Source of the DNA: Flavobacteriia bacterium
Lineage (GTDB): Bacteria > Bacteroidota > Bacteroidia > Flavobacteriales > Flavobacteriaceae
Assembly: GCA_011391075.1 (NCBI GenBank)
Contig: JAABRF010000003.1
Span: 1 to 64,000 of the forward strand
Length of the DNA stretch: 64,000 nucleotides
Reading direction: 5' to 3'
Under the pieces are notes generated by a model that was given only the letters and a program-made list of their open reading frames with translations, ran no database searches and was not told the DNA's origin. Shown here piece after piece: positions 53,849 through 62,336 of this stretch. A program made the position numbers and the translations under genes. Within the stretch, counting starts at the first letter, position 1. The number at the start of each line of letters is the position of its first letter.

Positions 53849-55240
53849 TTAATCGTTTACTTTTACTATTTGGGCCATTAATTCGGCTTCTACTACCAAT
53901 TTGTTATTGGCATAACCATAAGATTGCATATGACAAATACCTCTTCTGATGGGAGATAAGAGTTCTGCTTTAAAAATCAGTGTATCTCCTGGAACTACTT
54001 TATGTTTGAACTTTACATTATCAATTTTCATAAAATAAGTGAGGTAATTTTCTGGATCGGGAACGGTACTTAAAACCAAAATACCACCACATTGGGCCAT
54101 TGCTTCTATTTGCATAACTCCCGGCATGACTGGTTCACCGGGAAAATGTCCTACAAAAAATGGCTCGTTCATGGTCACATTTTTCACTCCAACTACATGT
54201 TTATCTGATAGTTCCAAAATTTTATCAACCAATAAAAAAGGTGGTCGATGTGGTAAAATGGTCATGATTTTGTTTATATCCATCAACGGAATTTGACTCA
54301 AATCATATTGAGGGACATTATTTCGTTTATCGGATTGAATAATTTTGGCTAATTTTTTTGCAAAATTGGTGTTTACTTTATGTCCGGGTTTGGTAGCAAT
54401 TACTTTACCTCTAATTCGCATTCCAGCAAGCGCTAAATCTCCCACCACATCCAACAATTTGTGACGAGCTGCTTCATTGGGCCAACGCAATTCCAAATTA
54501 TCCAATACACCATTGGGTTTTACTGAAATATCCGTCTTGTTGAAGGCTTTTTTCAGTTTTTCCATGGTTTTATCGGAAATTACTTGGTCCACATAAACAA
54601 TAGCGTTATTCAAATCTCCACCTTTAATCAGGTTGTGATCCAATAAAGCTTCCAATTCATGTAAAAAACTAAAGGTACGCGCTTCACTAATTTCTTTTTT
54701 GAAATCGCTGATTCTGTTTAAAGTTGCATTTTGAGTTCCCAAAACATTGGTTCCAAAATCGACTAATGTGGTAATCTGATATTCATCTGAAGGCATGAGA
54801 ACAATTTCGCTTCCTGTTTCTTCATCTTTATAAGTAATATTCTCTTTTACTATAAATACTTCTCTTTCAGATTCTTGTTCAACAATTCCAGCTTTTTCAA
54901 GTGCTTGAATAAACATCTTGGAAGAACCATCCATGATAGGTGGTTCGGCTGAATTTATTTCAATAATTAGGTTATCAATTTCCAAACCTACGGCAGCAGC
55001 CAATACATGTTCTGAAGTGTTGATATAAACCCCATTTTTTTCCAAATTTGTACCTCTTTCTGTACTAACTACATATTTGGCATTGGCTTCAATAATGGGA
55101 CTTCCTTCCAAATCTACTCTTACAAATGCATAGCCATGATTTACAGGTGCGGGTTTAAATGTCATTACAACCTCTTTTCCGGTATGTAAACCAATACCTT
55201 TAAGGGTAATTTCGTTTGAAATAGTTTGTTGTCTTGGCAT
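53849..55240 (-). CDS. lpxC: Bifunctional LpxC deacetylase / FabZ dehydratase
   Basis: A natural fusion of 463 residues, typical of Bacteroidota. Residues 1 to about 305 are the LpxC zinc deacetylase (GIGLHTGKEVVMTFKPAP, EHVLAAAVGLEIDN, EAARHKLLDVVGDLAL). The rest is FabZ, the 3-hydroxyacyl-ACP dehydratase of fatty acid synthesis (LPHRPPFLLVDKI, VGHFPGEPVMPGVMQIEAMA with the catalytic His). It sits between lpxD and lpxA with four and three bases between genes. Confidence 0.96.
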   Translation of the reverse strand: MPRQQTISNEITLKGIGLHTGKEVVMTFKPAPVNHGYAFVRVDLEGSPIIEANAKYVVSTERGTNLEKNGVYINTSEHVLAAAVGLEIDNLIIEINSAEPPIMDGSSKMFIQALEKAGIVEQESEREVFIVKENITYKDEETGSEIVLMPSDEYQITTLVDFGTNVLGTQNATLNRISDFKKEISEARTFSFLHELEALLDHNLIKGGDLNNAIVYVDQVISDKTMEKLKKAFNKTDISVKPNGVLDNLELRWPNEAARHKLLDVVGDLALAGMRIRGKVIATKPGHKVNTNFAKKLAKIIQSDKRNNVPQYDLSQIPLMDINKIMTILPHRPPFLLVDKILELSDKHVVGVKNVTMNEPFFVGHFPGEPVMPGVMQIEAMAQCGGILVLSTVPDPENYLTYFMKIDNVKFKHKVVPGDTLIFKAELLSPIRRGICHMQSYGYANNKLVVEAELMAQIVKVND

Positions 55241-55244
55241 AAAA

Positions 55245-56267
55245 TTACTTGTTTAACTCTTTTAGTTGTGTTTCTATATCTGATATTTTTTTTGGTAAAT
55301 TTTTAAAATAGACATAGGATTTATTCCAATCTCCATATCCAAATGCAGGAGAACCCTGAACGACTTCACCATCTTTTAAACTTTTACCTATTCCGGATTG
55401 GGCTTGAATTTTGACATTATTTCCAATACTCAAATGTCCTACAATTCCTACTTGACCACCAATAATACAATTTGAACCAATTTTTGTAGATCCAGCAACC
55501 CCACTTTGAGCTGCAATAACCGTATTTTTCCCAATTTCGACATTATGAGCGATCATAATGAGGTTATCCAATTTTACTCCATCTAGGATGCGTGTACTGC
55601 CTAAAGTAGCTCTATCTACAGTAGTTCCAGAACCAATTTCTACATCGTTTCCTATGATCACATTGCCAGTCTGTGGAATTTTATCATAAGTACCATTTTC
55701 ATTTGGAGCAAATCCAAATCCATCAGAACCAATTACAACATTTGAATGAATTACACATTCATTACCAATAATTGATTCAGAATATATTTTAGCTCCTGTA
55801 AAAATGATGGTTTGATCCCCAATAACTACATTATCCCCTATATAAACCTGTGGAAATATTTTAACATTATTCCCAATTTTGACATTTTGACCAATATATG
55901 AAAAAGCGCCGATGTAAGGTTTTTCACCAATTTCAGCAGATTTATCAATATAATTTGGTTCTTCAATTCCAACTTTGTCTAACTTTACTTTGTTGTAAAA
56001 AGTTAACAACTGAGTAAAAGCTCTATATGCATCTGCAACTTTAATGAGTGTAACATTCAATTCTCTATCAGGTATAAAGTCTTGATTTACAATCACTACA
56101 GAAGCTTTTGTTTCATATAGAAAATTTGTATATTTAACATTTGATAAAAAAGAAAGAGATTCAGGTTCACCTTCTTCTATCTTGGATAGTTTTGAAACAA
56201 CAGCCAACTCATCACCTACTACGGTGCCGTTGAGTATTGTAGCTATTTGATTTGCAGTAAACTTCAT
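55245..56267 (-). CDS. lpxD: UDP-3-O-acylglucosamine N-acyltransferase LpxD
   Basis: Third acyl-transfer step of lipid A synthesis; 340 residues. The N-terminal UDP-binding domain (LSFLSNVKYTNFLYETKAS) is followed by hexapeptide repeats (IGENVKIGNNVKIFPQVY-like) and the catalytic His in LDNLIMIAHNVEIGKNT. First gene of the lpxD-lpxC/fabZ-lpxA set. A hairpin with a T-run lies 16 bases before its start (56283-56319). Confidence 0.95.
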   Translation of the reverse strand: MKFTANQIATILNGTVVGDELAVVSKLSKIEEGEPESLSFLSNVKYTNFLYETKASVVIVNQDFIPDRELNVTLIKVADAYRAFTQLLTFYNKVKLDKVGIEEPNYIDKSAEIGEKPYIGAFSYIGQNVKIGNNVKIFPQVYIGDNVVIGDQTIIFTGAKIYSESIIGNECVIHSNVVIGSDGFGFAPNENGTYDKIPQTGNVIIGNDVEIGSGTTVDRATLGSTRILDGVKLDNLIMIAHNVEIGKNTVIAAQSGVAGSTKIGSNCIIGGQVGIVGHLSIGNNVKIQAQSGIGKSLKDGEVVQGSPAFGYGDWNKSYVYFKNLPKKISDIETQLKELNK

Positions 56268-56282
56268 AATGTTGCAAAAATA

Positions 56283-56319
56283 TAAAAAAAATAGTTAGTT
56301 TGACATGATGACTAACTAT
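56283..56319 (-). terminator. Hairpin with T-run immediately before lpxD
   Basis: ATAGTTAGT (56291-56299) and ACTAACTAT (56311-56319) pair around an 11-base loop. The minus-strand T-run ends 16 bases before the lpxD ATG. It could be a second terminator for the peptidase gene upstream or a transcription attenuator in the lpxD leader. Confidence 0.6.
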
Positions 56320-56346
56320 CTATATGTAAGTTTATTATTGAGTTTA

Positions 56347-56381
56347 GAAAAAAAATACCAACTTCATGTCTGAAATTGGTA
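56347..56381 (-). terminator. Intrinsic terminator after the M1 aminopeptidase gene
   Basis: On the minus strand TACCAATTTCA and TGAAGTTGGTA form a stem with one mismatch and a four-base loop, followed by a run of T. It lies 27 bases after the peptidase stop at 56408. Confidence 0.7.
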
Positions 56382-56407
56382 CTTTTAATAATATTTTAGT
56401 TAAAAAA

Positions 56408-58858
56408 TTAATCAACTAATTCAGCCATACCTTTTTTAACAATTTGAATATGATCGTTTTTTTGAGAGTTTTTTGAAGTCATTTGCATTTGAACCACTTG
56501 TTGTAAAAGGCCTAAAACGAGTGAATCGACTCCATATTTTTTGTATCTCTTACCTTTAGATACAAAATCGGATACAAGGTTGCTTATTGCCTCTTTATTA
56601 TCACTACTTCCAATCCAATTAAATGCTTTCATAAAGGTATCCTGATCTTGTTCTCGGTTACTAAATGCTAATTCCAAAAAGTTTTTAGCAATAAAAGGCA
56701 TTTGCGATTCATCATTTTCTTTAATATATATTTGAACTAATAGTGGTGCTAAATCTTGCTTAGTTTCTTCATCAAATGCTTTTAATCCTTCCAAAGCAGC
56801 CGGTTTATCTACTTCATATAGCGAAATAATTGAATTTGATTTCATAGCATATGATTCACTTTTCATTCCTCGTTCAAAAAGTGGCTTGTATTTAATATCC
56901 AACAATTTACCTAAAACGCCTAAAGCTTCACCTTGGACTTTAGTTTTTGGATCTGAGGTAGCTAAGCCTTCAATAATTTTGATTGCATCTTTTCTGAATT
57001 TTTTACTTAAATCAATATTTTGCAATGCTAAAATTCTAATTTCATGATAATTATCTGTAAGTGCTTTCATAAGAGCTTTAAAAGATTCATCATTGTTTTG
57101 ATTGTTAGATAATACCAAAATAGCTTCTCTTCTGTCTTCAAAATGTGGTGCATTTAACAATTGGAAAATATAATTTTCTGTTGTCTTTTGAATATCATTA
57201 ATCTCACAAAGCAGAATATGGTCGGCGTTAATATTGATTAAATTTGGTTTTTGATTGTATTTAAAAGAAAATGACTGGTCTTTTTTAGAAACTTCAACTT
57301 GATGTTCTACTCTTTTTCCACTCTCATAGATATCAATTCTTAATGGAAACTGAAAAACTTTATCTGACTGTTTTAATTTTATTGTAACTACTTGATCAAC
57401 ATCATTATATTCATATGTTACATTTAATTTAGGATGAGCATTTGCATAATACCACTGATTAAAAAATGGGTTTAAATCTTTCCCGGAAACTTCTTCCAAT
57501 GCCAATCTCAAATGATGTGCTTCGGCAGCTTGGAATTGATTGTCTAGTAAATATTTCTTCAAGCCGGCAAAAAAAGCTTCATCACCCAATTCTTTTCTCA
57601 GCATATGCAAAATAACGCCACCTTTTTGATAACTAACACCATCAAACATGTCTTCTCTTTCGGCGTAATGAAAACGAACCAGGTTTTTAGATTCGTTTCC
57701 ACCCATAAAATAAGTATCCTTGTCTTCAAATAAGTGTGCATCGGCATGATCTTTTCCATATTTGAATTCTCTCCAAAGGTATTCTGCATAGGTTGCAAAT
57801 GACTCATTTACAGTGAGATTACTCCAACTTTCGGTTGTTACTAAATCTCCAAACCAATGGTGAGATAATTCATGAGAAATCACATCTTCCCAAGTATTTT
57901 CATCTATTAATTGACCTTTCTTTTGGTAAGCACTCTCAGAATGCAAAGTAGTTGTTGTGTTTTCCATCGCTCCGCTGACATAATCTCTTCCAACGATCTG
58001 ACTGTATTTTTCCCACGGGTAAACAACCCCAAATCTGTCGGAATAGAATTGAATCATTTCCGGAGTTAAGCCAAAAATGGCTTTGGCTTCATCTTCGTAT
58101 TCTTTTTCGACATAATAATCAACCTGTTTGCCATTCCAAGTATCTTTTACAACACTATACTCTCCTATTCCCATAAAAAACAAGTAAGGTGCATGGGGTT
58201 GGCTCATTTTCCAATAGTCGGTTCTGGTGCCATCAACGTTATCGGTTTGATTGATCAACAAACCATTGGATAAAGTTGTATAAATTTTTGGAACTGTAAT
58301 ATAGATCTCTTGTGTTGATTTTTGGTTGGGGCTATCAATAGTAGGAAACCAGCAACTTGAAGATTCTGTTTCACCTTGGGTCCATATTTGAGTAGGTTTA
58401 TCGGGATCTGTACCATCTGGATCAATAAAATACAAACCTTTGGCATCGGTTATAGCTGCGCTTCCTTTTTGGGTAACTTCTTCAGGCTTGGCTGTGTATT
58501 TGATATACACTTCAAATTCTTCGTCTTTAGCAAATGCATTTCCCAAACTGATAATTAACTCATCAGATTCATAATTAAAATCCAATTTCTTATCACCCAT
58601 TTTAACTTCATGAATGACCATAGATTTGGCATCTAATGTAAACTTTTGGGTAACATAAAAGTGAGGTTTGGCTTTTATCCATGCTTCTCCGTGCAATTGT
58701 CTTTTTGTAAAATCAAAACTAACTTTGAGTTTGGTATGTACCAAATCATGAATTTTAGTCTCTTCACCTCTATATGTTTTAAGAGATTCAGTTTCTTTTT
58801 GCGCAAATAATTGAATGGATAAGAATAATACTAGAATTTGTAAAATATATCTTGTCAT
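56408..58858 (-). CDS. M1-family aminopeptidase, exported
   Basis: An 816-residue zinc aminopeptidase with a signal peptide (MTRYILQILVLFLSIQLFAQ). The exopeptidase motif is SGAMENTTTT and the zinc site HELSHHWFGDLVTTESW with the third ligand Glu in LTVNESFATYAEY. Residues from about 570 form helical repeats of the HEAT type (ESFKALMKALTDNYHEIRIL). It degrades peptides in the periplasm or at the cell surface. Confidence 0.94.
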   Translation of the reverse strand: MTRYILQILVLFLSIQLFAQKETESLKTYRGEETKIHDLVHTKLKVSFDFTKRQLHGEAWIKAKPHFYVTQKFTLDAKSMVIHEVKMGDKKLDFNYESDELIISLGNAFAKDEEFEVYIKYTAKPEEVTQKGSAAITDAKGLYFIDPDGTDPDKPTQIWTQGETESSSCWFPTIDSPNQKSTQEIYITVPKIYTTLSNGLLINQTDNVDGTRTDYWKMSQPHAPYLFFMGIGEYSVVKDTWNGKQVDYYVEKEYEDEAKAIFGLTPEMIQFYSDRFGVVYPWEKYSQIVGRDYVSGAMENTTTTLHSESAYQKKGQLIDENTWEDVISHELSHHWFGDLVTTESWSNLTVNESFATYAEYLWREFKYGKDHADAHLFEDKDTYFMGGNESKNLVRFHYAEREDMFDGVSYQKGGVILHMLRKELGDEAFFAGLKKYLLDNQFQAAEAHHLRLALEEVSGKDLNPFFNQWYYANAHPKLNVTYEYNDVDQVVTIKLKQSDKVFQFPLRIDIYESGKRVEHQVEVSKKDQSFSFKYNQKPNLININADHILLCEINDIQKTTENYIFQLLNAPHFEDRREAILVLSNNQNNDESFKALMKALTDNYHEIRILALQNIDLSKKFRKDAIKIIEGLATSDPKTKVQGEALGVLGKLLDIKYKPLFERGMKSESYAMKSNSIISLYEVDKPAALEGLKAFDEETKQDLAPLLVQIYIKENDESQMPFIAKNFLELAFSNREQDQDTFMKAFNWIGSSDNKEAISNLVSDFVSKGKRYKKYGVDSLVLGLLQQVVQMQMTSKNSQKNDHIQIVKKGMAELVD

Positions 58859-58929
58859 GAGAATAAATTATATAAGGCTAAACTACTAATATTACCCATT
58901 ATTCTTAATAAAATATTGTTAAAATGATT

Positions 58930-59484
58930 TTATTTATCACTAGAATCTTTTAATAAATCTGTAAACTGATCTAATTTAATATTTTCATCATTCCAATTGA
59001 CATCTTGCATCAGTTTTAAGATTTGGTCGGGTTGCATATTATTTCCAGTAATTCTTACAATTCCCCAACCTTTGGATTTTTCATTTCCATAAATGATAAG
59101 TTCATCTATAGCATTTTCATCTCCCACAGTATAAACCTTTACGGCATTACTACCTTTGCCAAAACGCATTAATTCGTTGTATTTCTTTCCCTTAAGAATT
59201 TCTTTAAGTTGTTGTTTTTCATTCTCATAGGTTTTACCATTTAAAGTATCAATTTTAAAAGCTAATATATTTGCTTTTTTGATTGATTTTAATATTTCTT
59301 TATTTTCGGGTTCATTCATATTCTCTTTTAGAGATAACATATTTGCCGAAAGGTCAAAAGTAATAGCTTCAGGATTTTCCTGATTCTTAACCATAAATTG
59401 TTGCAGTGATTTATCATTTTTGCAGCTAAATGCCAAAACGAGCATGCTTACAAAAAGTACTATATTTTTAAGAAGTGTGATCAT
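58930..59484 (-). CDS. DUF4252 lipoprotein
   Basis: 184 residues with a lipobox LAFSC. Matches the DUF4252 pattern (KKYNELMRFGKGSNAVKVYT, GWGIVRITGNNMQPDQILKL). It is the last of four genes downstream of the ECF sigma factor, but a terminator (59503-59541) separates it from the first DUF4252 gene. Function unknown; proteins like this recur with flavobacterial sigma operons. Confidence 0.85.
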   Translation of the reverse strand: MITLLKNIVLFVSMLVLAFSCKNDKSLQQFMVKNQENPEAITFDLSANMLSLKENMNEPENKEILKSIKKANILAFKIDTLNGKTYENEKQQLKEILKGKKYNELMRFGKGSNAVKVYTVGDENAIDELIIYGNEKSKGWGIVRITGNNMQPDQILKLMQDVNWNDENIKLDQFTDLLKDSSDK

Positions 59485-59502
59485 TGTATAATATTTTAAG
59501 GT

Positions 59503-59541
59503 AAAAAACCACCAATTTATTTAATCTATAAATTGGTGGTT
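59503..59541 (-). terminator. Intrinsic terminator between the two DUF4252 genes
   Basis: A 14-bp perfect stem, AACCACCAATTTAT and ATAAATTGGTGGTT, with a seven-base loop and T-run on the minus strand. Confidence 0.8.
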
Positions 59542-59557
59542 ATATTATTTAGTTTTG

Positions 59558-60094
59558 TTATTTGGTATTTTTTACGTGCTCACTACCCGGAATATTCATT
59601 TCGGCAGTTATTTTGGCAATGTCATTTAAATTGATGTCACCTGTAAGCGTAACAATAACCAATTCTGGTTTGGATTGATCCATAGAAACGTTCATTTCAT
59701 CAACCAACATTAAAAATTCAGTAACGTAATCCTCTGATTTTCCTTGACGTACATATATTTTCACATTGGCTTCTTTATCTTTCACTCTCATCAATTCAAT
59801 CATTTTTTTACTTTTAATATACGTTTCAAATGTAGCTCTCATATCGGTAGCTACTTTTGCATTTTCAGTCGTAAAAACTTTCAACTCATTTAAACCACTT
59901 ACCAATCTTTTGTATTCTTGGGCTTCTTTGGATTCGGAAGTCACTTTTTTAAGCATAAGAAATGCTTGTTTTGTAACTACTACAGTGGTAACTTCATCAT
60001 TTTCTTCATATTTGTCAAATGCAGAGTTGTCTTGAGCAATTGAAGTTAAACTGATAAAAGAAATGATCAGGCTTAAAAAGATATATTTTGTCAT
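59558..60094 (-). CDS. DUF4252 exported protein
   Basis: 178 residues from 60094 (MTKYIFLSLIISFISLTSIA, signal peptide); an in-frame ATG nine codons earlier is less likely. DUF4252 features: KEAQEYKRLVSGLNELKVFT, KSKKMIELMRVKDKEANVKI, TEFLMLVDEMNVSM. It follows the putative anti-sigma-like gene by about 60 bases. Confidence 0.83.
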   Translation of the reverse strand: MTKYIFLSLIISFISLTSIAQDNSAFDKYEENDEVTTVVVTKQAFLMLKKVTSESKEAQEYKRLVSGLNELKVFTTENAKVATDMRATFETYIKSKKMIELMRVKDKEANVKIYVRQGKSEDYVTEFLMLVDEMNVSMDQSKPELVIVTLTGDINLNDIAKITAEMNIPGSEHVKNTK

Positions 60095-60155
60095 TGTTAT
60101 GGATTTTAAATATGTTTTCATTTTGTATTGTTTTTGGTTTTTAAAAATTGATTTT

Positions 60156-60599
60156 TTATTTGGTTATACTTAATTCGGTTCTAAATGCTTTATTTTTAGT
60201 TTTTTCCACATTTTCGAGTTCTTGTATGGCTTTATTACCTTTATTGAGTTGTTTAGCAATAAGTTCCAAAGCCATTTTGGTATCAGCTAGGGCTTTTTCT
60301 GCTTGTTTTTGTTCGTAATAATTTTGGACTGCCATACCTCCAATCAATAGAGCAAAACCTGCTGCTATTCCGCTAAGCCATAAACGTCTCCTATTTCCGG
60401 TTTTTAAACGAAGGCTTTTAGTAGCTTTTTCTGTTCTATTTTTTGAAAAATAAATAAACATGCCTTGATAATGCATCAAGTGAGGAGCAACCATATCGGA
60501 AGTAAAATAGTTTTTCAATAGGGCTTCTTCTTGAATACTGGTTTCAGCATTTAAATATTTTTCAATGAGTTGTTCTATTTTTTGACTTTCTGTATTCAT
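60156..60599 (-). CDS. Single-pass membrane protein, candidate anti-sigma factor
   Basis: 147 residues: a cytoplasmic N-terminal part (IEQLIEKYLNAETSIQEEAL), one membrane segment (LWLSGIAAGFALLIGG, about 73-92), and a charged helical C-terminus. The position 38 bases after the sigma factor gene and the topology suggest an anti-sigma role. No ZAS zinc motif is present, so this rests on context. Confidence 0.7.
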   Translation of the reverse strand: MNTESQKIEQLIEKYLNAETSIQEEALLKNYFTSDMVAPHLMHYQGMFIYFSKNRTEKATKSLRLKTGNRRRLWLSGIAAGFALLIGGMAVQNYYEQKQAEKALADTKMALELIAKQLNKGNKAIQELENVEKTKNKAFRTELSITK

Positions 60600-60637
60600 G
60601 ATGTTTAGTCTTTATACTCTTATTTCTAATTATTTTT

Positions 60638-61147
60638 CTACAAGGCAATATATTGATGTTTTTGAACTAATCCTTCTCTGATAGTTTTTCTAGCCCTAGA
60701 GAGATTGGTTCTGATTGCTGCTTGGCTCATGTCAAGTATTCTTTCAATTTCTTCGTATTCGTATTGTTCAATATCTCTTAACTGTATGACCATTTTCTGT
60801 TGTTCGGGCAATTCATTTATCAAATCCTGTACCATTTTAACACTATCCTGAAGTTCTAATGATTGTTGTAAATCATGTGAGGAACTACTGAAGTTTGAGT
60901 GAACTAAACTCAAATTACCCGCTTGTTTTGACTTCAACCTATCCAAACAATAATTTTTTGTTATGGTCATGGCATATGCCTCTACATTATTATATGTTTC
61001 CAATTGGATTCGATTATTCCACAACTTCATATACAAATCCTGAGTTGCGTCTTCGGCTTCTTCTTGAGAAACCAATAAGCGTTTTGCCAATCTAAACACT
61101 TTATCTCTGAATGGCATTACAATTTGTAAAAATGCCTTTTGATTCAT
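60638..61147 (-). CDS. ECF-type RNA polymerase sigma factor
   Basis: 169 residues from 61147 (MNQKAFLQIVMPFRDKVFR), preferred over the frame's earlier ATG. Region 2 (RLAKRLLVSQEEAEDATQDL, YMKLW) and region 4 (LPEQQKMVIQLRDIEQYEYE, MSQAAIRTNLSRARK) are complete. It heads a set of four minus-strand genes: sigma, membrane protein, DUF4252, DUF4252. Confidence 0.94.
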   Translation of the reverse strand: MNQKAFLQIVMPFRDKVFRLAKRLLVSQEEAEDATQDLYMKLWNNRIQLETYNNVEAYAMTITKNYCLDRLKSKQAGNLSLVHSNFSSSSHDLQQSLELQDSVKMVQDLINELPEQQKMVIQLRDIEQYEYEEIERILDMSQAAIRTNLSRARKTIREGLVQKHQYIAL

Positions 61148-61293
61148 TACTTGGTCAGTTTTATGATAAGAGGACGAATGTAGTTTAAAATTGTTACACA
61201 AGCGACTCATAATTGTTACTTGATTAAATGTAAGTTGCATCAACTATGCTTTAAAGAGATTTTGTTATTTTTACTTTTTTTTAATTTATAACT

Positions 61294-61923
61294 ATGGATA
61301 TTCAGATTAAATATGGTTTGGGAGAGATTTTTATTTATAAACCGATTCAAAATAGATTTTATAATGAATTGAATGATAGATTTTTAAGAAACACTTTAAC
61401 TGCTTTGGATTATTTGTATTTCAAAGACATCATGAGGGTCACCTATCACAAAAATTCACCACAAGAAATTACAATAGATATAATAGATCAATTGATTGAT
61501 AATGCCACTGAGACTATAGTTATTGAATTTGGAGAAACCAATCAATATTTTCCAAACACCAATACAGTAAAATTCAATGATTTAAATGGTGTTATGTTTA
61601 GGAAAAATTTTAAAGAAAGGTTTTTCGGTAGTAATGTAGGCCTTAATTCTCCTGTTTCTTTACTGGCACATGAGTTAGTTCATTGTTATCATGAACTTTT
61701 TGATGAAAATGGATATAAAAATAGAAAATCAGATCAAAGTATGTTAGGCGAAAAACTAGCAGATAACGGAAAAGATTTATCGTTTCCCAATCAAGAAGAA
61801 GTTTTGGTGGTAACTTTGACCAATCAAATTTGCGAACGATTGGGTGAAGATAAGAGAGGAAACTATGGAAGAAATTACTATTTGACAAAAAATGTGTTGA
61901 CTACAGATAAAATTCCAACATAA
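61294..61923 (+). CDS. M91-like zinc metallopeptidase
   Basis: 209 residues without signal peptide. The zincin site is AHELVHCYHELFDENG (His126, Glu127, His130), followed about 40 residues later by NQEEVLVVTLTNQICERLGE (Glu168, Glu169), then KRGNYGRNYY. This order (HExxH, then EE, then an N/R/Y-rich end) is like peptidase family M91, known from the NleD effectors of enteropathogens. It is divergent from the sigma factor gene, and its own stop lies before a minus-strand terminator. Cytoplasmic toxin, effector or housekeeping role cannot be told apart. Confidence 0.6.
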   Translation: MDIQIKYGLGEIFIYKPIQNRFYNELNDRFLRNTLTALDYLYFKDIMRVTYHKNSPQEITIDIIDQLIDNATETIVIEFGETNQYFPNTNTVKFNDLNGVMFRKNFKERFFGSNVGLNSPVSLLAHELVHCYHELFDENGYKNRKSDQSMLGEKLADNGKDLSFPNQEEVLVVTLTNQICERLGEDKRGNYGRNYYLTKNVLTTDKIPT

Positions 61924-61954
61924 AAAAACCTCGTAATTATATCATTACGAGGTT
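61921..61954 (-). terminator. Intrinsic terminator of the 62295-61984 gene
   Basis: AACCTCGTAAT and ATTACGAGGTT form an 11-bp stem with a six-base loop. The T-run is on the minus strand, so it mainly serves the small acidic protein gene. Confidence 0.75.
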
Positions 61955-61983
61955 CATATTATTTTGAAAATTAATGTTATTAA

Positions 61984-62295
61984 TTATTCATCAAAATCGG
62001 GCTCTTCACCGATTTCAGGATCTTCTCTAAAGATTAAATCATCTTCTTCATAATTGTCCTCAGGTCCAAATTCGGCATCAACGTCGTGTTCTTCCATCGA
62101 TGTAGCCAATTTTTTACTGACTTTTACCAAATAAACCGTGTCTTCAGTTTCAACTTGCACAGCATCAATTAAGTTTTTGTGCATATCTCTAAAACTGATA
62201 ATATCCATTGCATTGTATCCTTCTGGATATTTTGCTACTAATAAATCTAATATCTCTCTAGTTAATTTGCTGTAATCTACTATAATACGTCTCAT
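61984..62295 (-). CDS. Small acidic protein of unknown function
   Basis: 103 residues. The first 65 (VDYSKLTREILDLLVAKYPE, DTVYLVKVSKKL) look folded; the rest is a run of Asp and Glu (EFGPEDNYEEDDLIF). I recall similar conserved hypothetical proteins in Bacteroidota but no function. It follows the deoxyhypusine-synthase-like gene by 41 bases. Confidence 0.8.
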   Translation of the reverse strand: MRRIIVDYSKLTREILDLLVAKYPEGYNAMDIISFRDMHKNLIDAVQVETEDTVYLVKVSKKLATSMEEHDVDAEFGPEDNYEEDDLIFREDPEIGEEPDFDE

Positions 62296-62336
62296 AAACG
62301 AAAATATCTTTGAATTTTTTTATTTTGGCAATAATA

